Shown: piece by piece, positions 1 to 11,522 of the stretch
How the letters are laid out: each line of letters opens with the position of its first letter
Position numbering within the stretch: the first letter of the stretch is position 1
The notes under the pieces: model-generated
Database searches by the model: none
Told to the model about the DNA's origin: nothing
The model's input: the letters and a program-made list of their open reading frames with translations, nothing else
Origin: Zygnema cylindricum
Taxonomy: Eukaryota; Streptophyta; Zygnematophyceae; Zygnematales; Zygnemataceae
DNA length: 64,000 nucleotides
NCBI GenBank assembly: GCA_037447655.1
Contig: JBBHKE010000833.1
Coordinates: forward strand, 62,001 to 126,000
Reading direction: 5' to 3'
Program-made: the position numbers and the translations under genes

Positions 1-383
1 ATACATAATACGAAATACGAAACAACAAATGAAGTATGAACAAGGAAAATAATCAAGTACAAATATGGATATGCTGGCTATGCCTTATTTGCCCTCCAGA
101 ACACTGGCTCGACGAAGTAACTGAAAACTGTTTTTAATTCCGAACGTTGAAAAAGTAACTAGCGTTTCATAAAAACCCAGCCAAAAAAAAAAAACCGCCA
201 GTGATACAAAAGTCCATTTACAATATGAAAAACTGTGAAACAGTCTGTTCAAAAAACCTTACCCCAGTTCATTTGAACAGACAAAATCCGGTAGCGTCGC
301 TTTATATACAGCCACCTTGTCTCCAGGGCACCTAAATAAACCCTATATCAGAAATTCTGATTTTATATAGAAATTTTATATCA
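1..383. other. AT-rich 3' flank of the recombinase gene
   Basis: No gene seen. The stretch is AT-rich with short A-runs (for example 183-194). It lies downstream of the stop codon of the minus-strand recombinase gene and probably includes that gene's 3' UTR. No terminal inverted repeat or clear target-site duplication marking an element boundary is visible. Confidence 0.5.
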
Positions 384-2508
384 TCAGCATTCAGGAAATC
401 TCTTTTGCCTCATAGATTTGCTACCGGGCCTTTCCGACTGCAACGTTCTCGAAAGCTTCACTAAAGACATGGATTGTTCCTCCATAAGTTGCTGTAATTG
501 AGTCAAACGGGTAGACCGGCACGACTCATGTTCTTTTTCGATATCGTCGATGATCACTTTTAAGTCATAATACTTTTTCCTTCTACCAATTCGCCAAGCT
601 TTGTACCCGGAATTCGGTTGCTCCATGACCTGAATAGGAGGGAATATTCCTGAGAAACCTATGGTCCATGCTTCCCATACCTGCTCAGGTGTTTTCAGAA
701 GAGGATACAACTTGTCGAAAACCGCCCCGGGAAGTATCTTGATGCTCTCAATCACATGGGGAGAAAGCAAGGCAGAAGTAGCCTGAGACGAGCATTCTCC
801 TGTTGTTGGTACGGCTACCACTGTCTCTAATGCCCCCAGTGTTTGACTGTCTTCTCTCTCGTCCACCCGGGGAGGGTGTGCACGCATTGTTCCTGTGGTA
901 GCCAATAATGTCTGAGTGAGTTCTTGCAAACACTGTCTCATCAACGCATGGTCGGCGGTAAGACGCTGTACATCTTCTCGCAAAGATCGTAGCTCTTCCA
1001 GAACCTGCGACAGAAAAATATTTTAGAATAAGAAACGCTAAGAACAAGCATTTATAAGATAGAGGTGGATTTAACCCTTACAGTGAACTCGAATTTGAGG
1101 TGGGTTTTTGACAAAGTGAAGGAGTCTGACACTGTGAAGGAGTTTGACATCGAGAAGCCTGCGTTTTTTAATGGGAACGGGCATACTCCTCTGATGCTGG
1201 CAAATGATTACTTAATTTTACACCATAGTAAATAACCATGATTTCTCATTGAGGAATTACTCTACATACGTCACATACTTAAGACAGTCATGTACAATCA
1301 AAAATGTACAGTGCAATTTACAATTACAAAAAAATAAATTTTGAGCGATTACGAAGTTTGGTTTTAATTAACTTTCGTAACAGTACGAACAAAGACAAGA
1401 TAGACGTGACAAAATTGTGTAGACATTAAACAAAATGTTTCTAATGTGCGCGGCGATCTTATTGTGCAGCGTACTTGCAGATCGTACTATTACTGCTGCC
1501 AAATAACTTAATTTACCATTAACTTTAGCCTTTTTCTTAAAAGTAAATTACTACCAGTAATTTATTTCTTTCTTGACTGTCCTGGATTACCTTGCACAAT
1601 CTTTCAGTTGCCGTACCCCAATTGTACAACCGAAAGCCCTAGATTTACTGGTCTACTCATGAAACATGAATAATTTCTGTAATGTAGTTCCCCTATCAAC
1701 GAATGTTCCCATCTCCTTCCAAGTGCACGCAACTTCATAACAACAGAACTGCAGTCATTTTTACTAAACAGGAATACAACCAAAATTTGTCGTCTAACAT
1801 AGAGACACAATGGTCAAATAGACTATTAACATAAGATGTCAAGGATCACTTGCAACAAACAGGTCTCCTGCGGGTGCCATAATAAGGTGCACAAAATACT
1901 GACCTTAGGATCTGTTACTGTGACATGTGGCAGAACCTCCCCAGGACGGCTTGCCAAAGCAAGTCCTTCATCGTGCACTCGACAAACTGTTGCAGCGAAG
2001 GGCTCCCATTCGCCAACTCGAAAGAGTGGGTGATTGAAAAACGGAAGATTGCGAAAATCCCTCTGTAGGAGAGCTGCGTCTTGCAGAAACACCTGCCGAA
2101 GCCACTTCAAGGCTTTAAGAAAGCCTTCGGCCGCGACATCTCTCCATTCGGGCGGACAGCTTAGGTTTCGCTGCAGTACACCGTGAATGACTATTAGCGT
2201 TAAGAAGTGGTTTAGCATGGGGACTGTTTTAGAGTTAATACTTCGGTTTCCGGTCCAAATGACATAGACGACAGTGAACCGCAAAAAGACTTCATGGTTA
2301 AGAAAAAAAGAATTAGTATTAATAACACTATTTTGGGTTCAGAGGGCAGTAAAAACCGCGACCAGATTAGTGTTATTAATGCTCATGGCGATTCACAGTC
2401 TAGGCACAATGGACAAATTCCTTTAGTGTCTACAATGGGATCACAGACCAGAAGAACATTGCCTTAGATTTGATGAGTGAATGGCAGAAGGAATTGCCAA
2501 AAGAATAT

Positions 2509-2542
<34 letters not shown>

Positions 2543-5500
2543 AGTGTTTCAGAATATAACCAAAAAAGCCATCTGAATGCCCATGACCCAGATGAAAAAC
2601 AGAAAGTTTCGACGTCTTCTACCCGACAAATGTTGTCGTATGCATCCTCCACCCATGGCCACACCAGGTGTTCGATTGCCGGGGAAGGGATAACTCGTGC
2701 TCGAGGAATGACATACGCGTCGCTACTGTTCTCAAAGCCTGCTGACATCAGCAGATGCTCCATGGATACAGAGTCGAAACGAGATGAGAGAAAATGTTCA
2801 TACGTCCATCGATCTCTATTCTGGCCATTCGAGGACGTCGCCCTGGGAGACTTCAACAATCACTTATTTAGAAGTTGACGATTAATTCTGACGTCGAGTA
2901 AGAGACAAAAGAGCAAGCAACTAACTGATATTGAACAATTACAGCGTTTGCATTGAGCAGCCAGTTTGAGACGATATTTAAAAAAAAAATATCAAGACTC
3001 TACTCCAAAATTTGTTAGATCTAGCTCAACTATAACCCGACCTGCAAAGAGGTAAAACCCGATAGTACATAAAGAAGGACAAGCACTACAAACATTTGCA
3101 AGAAATGACAAAAATAGCTGACAAAAACAAAGTACCCTGGCGTGTTTTGGTTGGTTGTCCCTCCAGGCCGGCGGCCTTTAAACGACTTCTTCTTGTAGAA
3201 TAGTCCTAAGTGACGATAGGCGGCTCGGAGGTAATTGTACTGTGTAGCATAAACCATATTCGTGTTTTCACGTCTACCCTCAACCAATGGATCTCTATAC
3301 CAATTTTCGCGGAACGAAAAGTCGGGAAGACGCTTTTTCCACCATTCCCAACGACCGAACAACATAAATGCTGTTGCCCCAACAGGACATTCCAGATACT
3401 CCCTGCACCGCATAATGCCGACATATTCGGCTCTGCCATTCTGCAAACAGAAGAAAAATAATTTATTTCATAAGGTAAACCATCATCTGGGTGCAAAGCA
3501 TGATTGAAAGGCAAAAAAATTGACGACCACCAAAGGATGGAGAGATGAACAATACTACGAACTATTGTAAAATGGAAAAATACACGTGACATGATCACGC
3601 ATACAATTGAGGAACAGTTGGATTCATTCCTCCAACCATACTGACAAAATATTTACCAAACCTGGATTGAGAAAAAACATCTTGTAAAAGAGAAATACAT
3701 TTCATAACTCGCCATGGGTAAACCATCTTGGTACAAAGCATGATTGAACCGAATCAAATTTGATGACAGTTAAAGGCTAGAGTTTTGCATAATCCAAGAT
3801 GGGAAACCACACTAATTACACTACAGTCTGACCATCTTCAGAAGAACTGCTGATGCATGGGCTGTAATTTAGCCTTAGATGGGTTTCAAAAAAAGAAATG
3901 TATGAAGTATAACAAATGTCCGTGGTGTCTAGGATTCAGTAGTATTACTGGGTTGAAATCATCGTTCCAAAATAGCTGTCCATGTCCATATAGAACATTT
4001 TCTAAACCTACCTTAAAACAGCCGTAAAATGGGAAACAAATGAACACATATGCTCTCCCAACAAAGTCCTACCGTTACATTGTGGCAGGGACAGCGAAAA
4101 GCAAGGAGGCACCTCTTATTTTTCTAAAGACAAAGCATCTCTGCAATATCGTGGGATTTTTACGAAAGAAAAAATAAAACCGGCCTCTTCCTCTTTCTGC
4201 AAGACAGACAAAGGCGACTTTAACATAGAGGGTCGAATAGTAACCAGATCGCTGGGGAATGCGGCGATGAGGAAGGAAATGTGGCGAAAGAGTAGTGGAT
4301 CATATTAGAGGTGGCCCCAGAGAGCATTGTGGAAAAGGGGACGAACTATCGTCAAAGGAAATGACACATGACAGCTCTCCCTCTCTCCCGCTCTCCCTCC
4401 CTCTCCAGTCAAACTAGCCAGAAGCTAGCAAGCATAGCCGGTTGGGTAGAGTGAATTTTAATCCAAAGGAACCTTCTTTCTAGCCATTTCGCTTTTAGGA
4501 AAAACACAATAAAAACGTGTAAACTCACCTTCTTGGGTTTCCCATTCCTCAATATAAATGCGAGTACCTTTCCCTTGTCAGGCCCTATATGGTGGAGGTC
4601 GTACTCAAATATATCCGCCAGCTGTGCATGCCTTGCATCTTCGGCCCGAGCTCGGGCCTTCCTTTCAAAAAGATATGTGGTCCTGTTACATACCACCTTG
4701 AAAATTCAGCTTATCAGGATCAAAGAAGAGTCAAAAAAACATGATTTGTGTACTAAAACCTCATCACATAACACCTCTGCATACCTACAAAAATGGAACA
4801 ACACCTCACAAAATGATCGACAAATGTGACATCATTCTATCGCCATAAAAGCACTAAAAGTCAGATTTACCGGGAAGTTATAAATAAACGTCCTAGTGCC
4901 AAAAACCCATGCGTTTAGATCACCATTGCCATTATGGAAGATGAGAGTAATGCTAGATTTAACAGACAGACCATAGCACCACCTAGACTTTTTGGCCTCA
5001 AGGAACCTGCTCACACAGTATTGCTTAGTTTGATATAGTTGCTGTAATAGTTGCTATTGTGGCATTAACAACAACGATCCATCTCTAAGTCTAAATCACC
5101 TGACTTGAAGACCAACATAAGGAGTGAAGCCCATGAGAGAGGAAAAATCTTTGGCCGCAGCGTGCAACAAATATTTGGACAGGTCCAGAACTTGACCTGG
5201 TGTGATTTCACTAGTTGTTTTTGGCTCTCCATCCACAATCATCCTAAAAAGACAAAAATAAACCTCATCCCAAAACAGAACCAATAGCCGCCATTAGTCA
5301 ATGAGCCTGTTGACATGTGAACGATTATTATGTCCAGGAGAGGGAGAGGGAGAGGGAGAGGGAGAGGGAGAGGGAGAGGGATATGGAGAGGGAAAGAGAT
5401 AGCTCTTGAAAAAAAATCAATGACTTTTAAATGTCGATGAAAAGGAATATTTAACCATATTTCTGACAATTATCATTACCATAATGGTATGCCACATTTT

Positions 5501-7686
5501 GTGTACGCCCAAATTCATGAAAACATGCTTATGTCAAAACATTATAAGCCTTAATCAGACTCCACCCCAACTCTTTTATGAAACAAAAACGCCACAGCTT
5601 TTTTCACGAGTAGCACAGAATTTCATCAACCTTCTGAGACTGTTTAGATATTCTGTTTTTGTATAAAATCACAGTAGCTTTGGCAAGAAAGTATAGACAC
5701 TGACATTCTGAGGTACATCTAACCTTTGACCCACCATTTTCCAGGCCCAAGAATAAAGTCGGCATATTCATACATATAAACAGAGCCAAAAGGCTTATTG
5801 GACACGACCTTATCAGTGAGGGGCACGCCAGGTAATATATGAAGGATATTTCTGATAAACTAAGCAGCAGAAAACCAGCCAATCTGTACGCAAGAGTTAA
5901 ACTGAAACTCTTAAAAACGTCAGTTAAAACACAGCAGTTGAACACAAGAGTTAAACATAACAGAACTACACAAAGAGTTAAACTGAAACTCTTAAGAAAA
6001 ACACAGCGGTGAACACAAGTGTTAAACACAACAGGAGCTACACAAGAATAACATTGTTTTTTTCATCAACAATGTGATAAGAAATCAAAAACGTATATTC
6101 TGTCACAACGCTCAGAGATTCAATTGAACACTGGTGCAATACATACACAAAAGTATGACGAACCTTATATTCCACTGACTAAAACAGATGGCAATCCATT
6201 TAAAAAAACACCCGCTTGGTCCTTAATAAAAAAGGAAAAAATGGGTTTTGTTCAACAATGAAATAGAATGGCAGCAATGAAAACCTCAATCTCTTAGCCC
6301 CGTTCCCATTCCCCATACTTTGCCATAACTCCTCGAAGATGTTCTTGGGAGACGGTGACAACTTCAATACAGCAAAAGGAGAAGTACAGAACCTAGCCTC
6401 AATAAACATCATCAAGTCTTACACTAATCGAACAAACGGACGATGGGCTGGATATGATGAGATGCTCAACTTTTTGACATCAAAAAGCAAACGTTTGCTT
6501 GAGATGGAAGGATTAAACTCAAGAGAGCAAAGGGGTCACATCACAACTCCAAAAAGTTATAAGCCATGAATTAAAGCCTAAACGCAACAGTGATCACCAT
6601 CTGAAGCCTGTGACCTGATTGAATTGAAGCACAATTGCCATCCATAAACTGTCATATTAACAATTGGTGAATGCATGCAGATACGAGTGTGATGATTGAA
6701 GGTGAGAATACACAAAGAAAAAAAACAAGTGTACCGCAAATTCCAATTTCATCAATTACGTCAATGGACTCGAATAAATACAACATTGACATGCTTCTAT
6801 ACTTTTAAAATAACACAATCACTTTATCGACACAGTTGCAAATCGCACACCGGATTTCAGCAACAAAATACCAGCGTACTCATAACTGCACATAAAATAA
6901 CTGACAAACAAGACATCGAAGAGTTTTAAGACTTGTTGCACTTCACCATTTGAAAACAGGAAGCAAAAGAACAAAAAGCTCACTCATGCTTGCGTTTCGA
7001 GACGATCTTCTTGCTCGCTGCAAGAATTCTGGATACTAGTGGGTCGTTCCGTAGGCTGTTGTATGGAATCTGCTTCTCATAGGACTGTTGCTTGTGAAAA
7101 TCAACCAAACCTTTCAAATACTGGTTCAATGTTGCAAATCCTACCGCCATGGTTTCTCCCAAAAACAGAGCCACACCTTCAGAAGTCACCTCTGCATTGG
7201 GAGTACCTTTCTGTCGCCAGTATTCCTGCAGGTTCAATTCAAGACTCCACACCATATTCAGGACCATGAAGAAAACTTGCAGTTGAGGCTAAAAGATCGA
7301 TAAAACATGCCAGTAACTTTCAAGGAAAAGGTTGAAACATATTGTACCAAGTAGAGGCGAACAGATCGGTTATAAGACTTGCGAGTTGTTTCTTGTTGAT
7401 GACTTGTGCAAAATGAGTTTATCCTTTCAACTACGTCCGGCTCAAGCATGGGAGGCACGTGAGACGATATTTGACTTAACAAATCGTGAGTGTCGAGTTC
7501 CTCCAGATATTCCGTATGTCCCATGGCTTCTACATCCTCCTCAACTCTTCCTTCTCCCTCGAGAGGAAAAACTTGAAATGTCCGGCAAAGCCCATTGCCT
7601 GGAACACCGAAGAAAGTCTCTACGAAGGAAGAAAGAAGGCTCATAGGATGACCAATAGACCTCCTCCTCCATAGTCGCAAAGACAT
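384..7686 (-). CDS. Crypton-type tyrosine recombinase with GCR1_C-like C-terminal region (8 exons)
   Basis: Proposed exons in coding order: 7686-7348, 7288-6984, 5243-5100, 4682-4529, 3440-3136, 2842-2623, 2170-1904, 1004-384. All junctions are GT-AG and in phase, giving about 784 residues and no internal stop. Exons 1-2 resemble the helical core-binding domain (around LNQYLKGLVDFHKQQ). Exon 4 carries the box I-like motif ARAEDARHAQLADIF (Arg about 275) and then RNGKPKK, in the place of the family's GKTN Lys. Exon 5 (ECPVGA, LPDFSFRENWY) is the conserved heart of Crypton catalytic domains. Exon 6 holds PRARVIPSP and VWPWVEDA; exon 7 holds AAEGFLKALKWLRQVFLQD. Exon 8 has a coiled coil and then VWEAWTIGFSG with AWRIGRRKKYYDLKVII, like GCR1_C. 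Crypton proteins cut and rejoin DNA through circular intermediates. The expected His and Tyr look replaced by Phe. The start (Met at 7686) and the exon 3/4 border are uncertain: donor 5105 with acceptor 4696 also keeps frame. Confidence 0.78.
2179..2400. mobile_element. 222-bp TA-flanked inverted-repeat element in recombinase intron
   Basis: Flanked by TA on both sides (2177-2178, 2401-2402). The left end reads CACCGTGAATGACTATTAG and the right end is a decayed reverse complement (ATGGCGATTCACAGTC). The interior has AGTATTAATAACACTATTTTGG, followed by AGTGTTATTAATG near the right end. It belongs to the TA-flanked family seen repeatedly in this window. In the gene's orientation its end lies only 8 bp before the start of the seventh coding exon (2170), so the branch point and pyrimidine tract of that acceptor must lie mostly in the element. 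Confidence 0.6.
2510..2543. repeat. (TG)n microsatellite
   Basis: Uninterrupted TG dinucleotides followed by a short imperfect end. It lies in the intron between the sixth and seventh coding exons of the minus-strand recombinase gene. Confidence 0.95.
3467..3790. repeat. Diverged direct duplication in recombinase intron
   Basis: A block around 3470-3550 (GGTAAACCATCATCTGGGTG, then AAAGCATGATTGAA) recurs at about 3718-3790 (GGTAAACCATCTTGGTAC, then AAAGCATGATTGAA). Similarity then fades. The pair lies in the intron upstream of the fifth coding exon and looks like an old local duplication. Confidence 0.6.
5335..5400. repeat. (GAGGGA)n-type minisatellite
   Basis: Tandem GGGAGA hexamers on the plus strand with slight decay at the 3' end. 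It lies in the 1.7-kb intron between the second and third coding exons of the recombinase gene. Confidence 0.95.
5892..6045. repeat. 81-bp tandem duplication with internal palindrome
   Basis: Two copies start at 5892 and 5973 (AAGAGTTAAACTGAAACTCT in both). Each begins with an inverted repeat, AAGAGTT with AACTCTT as its complementary arm, so each unit could form a small hairpin. A further partial copy of the GTTAAACA(T/C)AACAG core is seen near 5950 and 6020. Intronic in the recombinase gene. Confidence 0.7.
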
Positions 7687-7773
7687 AACGTGGCTCAATG
7701 CATACAATTTCCTCTGACATTCAGATTCTGCAAAAAAATAAACAACAAATATTAGCTCCCAAGAAATACTGTA

Positions 7774-7934
7774 CACTGCCCGTCGCTTTTAATGTCAATA
7801 ATTTATAGAAATCACAATAACCGTATTAAGGGAGTGGACTACAAGTCGCCACGACTCCCGACACTAAATTAGTTATACATTAGAGTTTCGCATTTACACT
7901 AATAATTCCTTAGAACAAAAAGAAATGGGCATTG
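7774..7934. mobile_element. 161-bp TA-flanked element, GTGGACTACAA subfamily
   Basis: The left end CACTGCCCGTCGC follows TA (7772-7773); the right end AATGGGCATTG precedes TA (7935-7936). The interior has AAGGGAGTGGACTACAAG and CACTAAATTAG. Similar blocks occur at 16325-16430 and, inverted, inside 26744-26919, which defines a subfamily. It lies just upstream of the recombinase start. Confidence 0.6.
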
Positions 7935-8044
7935 TAGTGTGGTGACCGTACACAGTGCATTCCTATTAGCATTAGTAACACTGATTCAAGGACTGTCTTT
8001 TATTGCCCACTGATCAGGAAACATCATTAATAAAACTAATTTTT

Positions 8045-8269
8045 CCCTCCCTCCCTCCCTCCCTCCCTCCCTCCCTCCCCTCCCTCCCTCCCTCCCTCCC
8101 TCCCCCCCTCCCTCCCCTCCCTCCCTCCCTCCCTCCCTCCCCTCCCTCCCCTCCCTCCCTCCCTCCCCTCCCTCCCTCCCTCCCTCCCTCCCTCCCTCCC
8201 CTCCCTCCCCTCCCTCCCTACCTCCCCTCCCTCCCTCCCTCCCCCCCTCCCTCCCTCCCTCCCTCCCTC
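8045..8269. repeat. (CCCT)n pyrimidine tract
   Basis: About 225 bp made almost wholly of CCCT and CCCCT units, with one A at about 8220. One strand is pure pyrimidine, so triplex (H-DNA) formation is possible. Open frames over it (Ser/Leu/Pro or Gly/Arg/Glu) are low-complexity artefacts. Confidence 0.97.
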
Positions 8270-9050
8270 AACCTCATAAAAATGTAACCATGGGAGATTC
8301 ACCATCCAAAACAAAATAAATAATAAAGACAAAACAAAAAGATAAAAAAAAAGAGGGAATAAAAGGATAAATAAAGAAAGATAAAAAAAAAGAGAGATAA
8401 AAAATGAGACTAATTCCGCCAGAAATTATAATCGTAAAGCTGAGTAACAAGCATGAGTGCATAACGACAAAAATATGTACTGTTCACACTGCTCATCAGA
8501 GGAAATCAACCCTAAAAAAGCCCTCACAAACCCTGAAAATCCGTCACAGTTCCGTTGAGAGGAAAAGCAACTCTTTCAAGCACCAAAAAAAATTGAAGGA
8601 GGAGAAAAAGAGATACAGGAGGAGGAAATGTCCACTGGAGAGAGACTCTCTTACCCTGTTATTGATTGCCTCAGTTGACAAAAAACCGGAGAAATACTGG
8701 ATTTTCACCAAAGGGAAATGCATTGTCACATTTTCTTACAAGCCAACAGGTACAATTTCGGTCAAATATAATCTGCTGCAATTTCGCAGCTGGTATAAAA
8801 ATAAACCTTAACGATTTCAAAAGGTCTGCAAAACATCTACACTAAATTTCCCTTAGTATCAGCGGATGGCTTCAAGCCAGCACCCTTCTTCAGGTCTCCC
8901 CTTCTGCAGCACCTGTTGTTTGAAAAGTGCGGACATTTCGTACAGAAGTCGCACAAAATTCGGATATCGGGAAAGAATTCCTAATTTCCTACTGTACTAT
9001 ACTGAACCGAGCAACTCTGACCCCCACCAACCGGGCCAACTCGTAAGAAA
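8270..9050. other. Intergenic, A-rich, no supported gene
   Basis: 8300-8400 is A-rich with AAAGATAAA runs. A 135-codon open frame at 8404-8811 is Lys/Ser-rich, has no family resemblance and no codon signal I trust, so I do not call it. Nothing else is recognisable before the hAT element at 9059. Confidence 0.5.
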
Positions 9051-9058
9051 CCTAGAGT

Positions 9059-9681
9059 CAGAGGTCGCAAAAGTCAAAAAAAATCATACCCGAAACCGAC
9101 CGTTTTTTTTTTTTAAATCTGAGTAACCGACGCCTGACCGAGTTTTGTCACGCTCCAAAATTGTTAACCGTTAACCGACCGTCGTTTACGAAAAAAAAAA
9201 TTAACCGAATCTTGATTTTTCACGACTAACCGTGCCCGCCCGTAACCGAAAAAGTACAAAATTAATCAATGTACGACGGAATAAGCCAATAATTACGATT
9301 TGTCGCGTTCCCTAAGATTTGCGAAATGAATAGTATTACTACCATGTCAAATTTGCGACGCTTTATCGTGTTGCCTAAGATTTGCGAAAGGAATATTGTA
9401 CTACCGTGTCAGATTTGCGACACTAATCATGATGTCACGTACTTCCACGATGCTAAATAGTACAAAGTACAAGAATGTTGGATTATAGGGACAGTACAAA
9501 ATTTTCATTTTTTTTTGTTTTTTGGTTGACCGACCGTAACCGACCGTTTTCTTTTTCCTGGTGAATCAACCAACCGTAACCGCCCGACCCTCAAAAATTG
9601 GCAACCGAATCCGTTCCGGATCCGGCGCGGGCGGCCGGTTAACGGTCGGTCACGCTTTCGGTTGACAGTTTGCGACCTCTG
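9059..9681. mobile_element. Complete non-autonomous hAT element, 623 bp
   Basis: Terminal inverted repeats are CAGAGGTCGCAAA at 9059-9071 and TTTGCGACCTCTG at 9669-9681. Exact 8-bp target duplications CCTAGAGT flank it at 9051-9058 and 9682-9689. The CAGAGG-type end and 8-bp duplication are hAT hallmarks. Subterminal regions carry many ACCGACCG/TAACCG motifs on both sides, as expected for transposase-binding repeats. No transposase frame is present. Exact duplications suggest fairly recent insertion. Confidence 0.9.
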
Positions 9682-9700
9682 CCTAGAGTCCTAGACTGTA

Positions 9701-10254
9701 CACCGTGAATCGTTATTAGATTATAGAAATTATTAGTATCAATAATAAATTAGTGTCATTGATTCTAATTTGTGTATCAATACCATTGTGAAGAAAATGT
9801 TTAATTGTAATTTCTCTATAACGCTGATTTAGGTATACAGAATCCGCCGTCATTACATTCACGTTAAAATAGGTAGAAGTACAAAATTTGACAATCCGTA
9901 CCACGTCGCGTCCTTTTAGTGTAATTAATCCATAATTCTATTTTGGGTTTGCGAACGCGTTTGTCGCAAGCTCGACTCCACTTTTATTCCAAGCGAAGTT
10001 CTGTATGCAACCGACATAAGTTAACTACAATTTTTGTACGATTTTTCGGTAATTAAGTACAGTTTTGTACCAGCAAACACATTTCGTACACCACACTATT
10101 CATGAAATAAATACGGAAATTCCATTGACGCTAATTAACAAGAACCGTAATTAACGTCACCGATAAAATAGAATCAGTCACTGTATTTCAGCATCAATGT
10201 CAAAATTTTGGGGCGCCGATATAGAGTACATAAGTCTTATAACGATTCACGGTG
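9701..10254. mobile_element. 554-bp TA-flanked inverted-repeat element
   Basis: The left end CACCGTGAATCGTTAT follows TA (9699-9700); the right end ATAACGATTCACGGTG precedes TA (10255-10256). The ends are inverted copies. The right subterminal part (GGGGCGCCGATATAGAGTAC) recurs inverted at about 14560. It starts 12 bp after the hAT target duplication. No coding capacity. Confidence 0.8.
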
Positions 10255-10289
10255 TACTATACATTAATATAGCACGTTAAAATACTGTA

Positions 10290-10896
10290 CACCGCGAATC
10301 GTAATTAGAGTAAATAACGCTAATTCGGTCGCTTGAAATTTCAACTCTATCACGTCAAATAGAGTAAATGATTCTAATTTTTTCATTATTCTAATTTAGG
10401 TAAGGTTTAATTAGCGTATAATATAGGTTCCTTTTAAATAGTGTGGTGTACGGACGACGTCCGACCGTGCAAAATTGTTCTTTTATATGTAAAAAGGTAC
10501 AAATAGTGATTTAATAGAATCGCGCTCGCACGTGAAATCGCACTAAACAAAAAATCAATCACATCAAAAAAAATCCGTTCGTATAACTCTTGTCCGTCGA
10601 CAGCATGTCGTTAGTGTGAACATTAACTGACATTCAGGGCGACAAATAGTCCTAGCGTCATAATGACGTCAAAACTATACGGACTGACAGATTTTGTTCG
10701 TCTACGTAATTTTGTGTTCGTTTTTTCAGCGCGGATAATTATCGCCGACATTACCCAATATAGAGTACTTAAATAAATTAGAGTAAACTCCCTCTGTGAA
10801 AAAGTTCTATCACATAAATTAGAGTTTACTACACTAATTGTTTTTTTTGGTTTTTTTACTCTAATTTTTTCATTACTCTAATTACGATTCACGGTG
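10290..10896. mobile_element. 607-bp TA-flanked inverted-repeat element
   Basis: The left end CACCGCGAATCGTAATTAGA follows TA; the right end TCTAATTACGATTCACGGTG precedes TA. The interior (AATAGTGTGG, GACCGTGCAAAATTGT, GTCATAATGACGT) matches the element at 45830-46341, so these are two diverged copies of one family 35 kb apart. Non-coding. Confidence 0.85.
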
Positions 10897-11082
10897 TACT
10901 TCATTGTGCTGTAATTTACTGTGCTAGAACAGTACAATGCTGTCCTTAGGATGGAACACCGCTGAGCTCCGTTCCAGTTCGTTTCTGCTGTCGTTGGCCT
11001 GTTTTTAGGCCTGTCAGCTGAACGAATTTTTTCCTACAGCGTATGCCTTCACGGGAAAAGATGAAACTGTACTAAAGTCGGT

Positions 11083-11140
11083 ATCTACAGTACAGTACAG
11101 TACAGTACTGTACTATACTAACCTAACCTGTACTATACTC
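11083..11140. repeat. Palindromic (AGTAC)n cluster
   Basis: Tandem AGTAC units meeting a TGTAC unit form a GTAC-centred palindrome. A similar cluster occurs at about 12005-12035, with isolated copies to 12135. GTAC is the core bound by plant SBP-box factors; functional relevance here is only a possibility. Confidence 0.7.
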
Positions 11141-11306
11141 CTGTACATCGTGAGTCGCTATTAGCGTTAAGAAATTAGTATGAGGACAGTTTTAGCCTTA
11201 GTTTTAATGCAGGCGAATGACGTGGGAAATTTTGAACCGCTACATTGTATAAAAAAAAGTAGTTTTATCATTTCTATTTTTTGTAGGTATTACAGAGACG
11301 GAACTA

Positions 11307-11522
11307 CACCGCCAATCGTTATTAGCGTTGTGTACGCTAATTCCGTCCCACTTTTTATTTTTTTTATTATCAAATAGAATTATCCACACTATTTAAAAAA
11401 ACCCTAATTCCTAATTAGAATAGACGATTTCTTCGAAAATTTTCAAATTCCAAATTAGCGTAAACCACGCTAATTACTCGTATACGCTAAAAAAACTTAC
11501 ACGCTAATAACGATTGGCGGTG
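11307..11522. mobile_element. 216-bp TA-flanked MITE with near-perfect ends
   Basis: The left end CACCGCCAATCGTTATTAGC follows TA (11305-11306); the right end GCTAATAACGATTGGCGGTG precedes TA (11523-11524). The first 20 bases are an exact inverted repeat, so this is the best preserved small member. It seems to sit within or beside an older relative whose left end is at 11146 (CATCGTGAGTCGCTATTAGC). Confidence 0.85.

Noticed and set aside
8003-8287. Open frame of Ser/Leu/Pro repeats (and its antisense Gly/Arg/Glu frame)
   Set aside because: It is only the (CCCT)n tract read as protein.
8404-8811. 135-codon plus-strand open frame
   Set aside because: Lys/Ser-rich with no recognisable motif, no splice or promoter support, and AT-rich surroundings.
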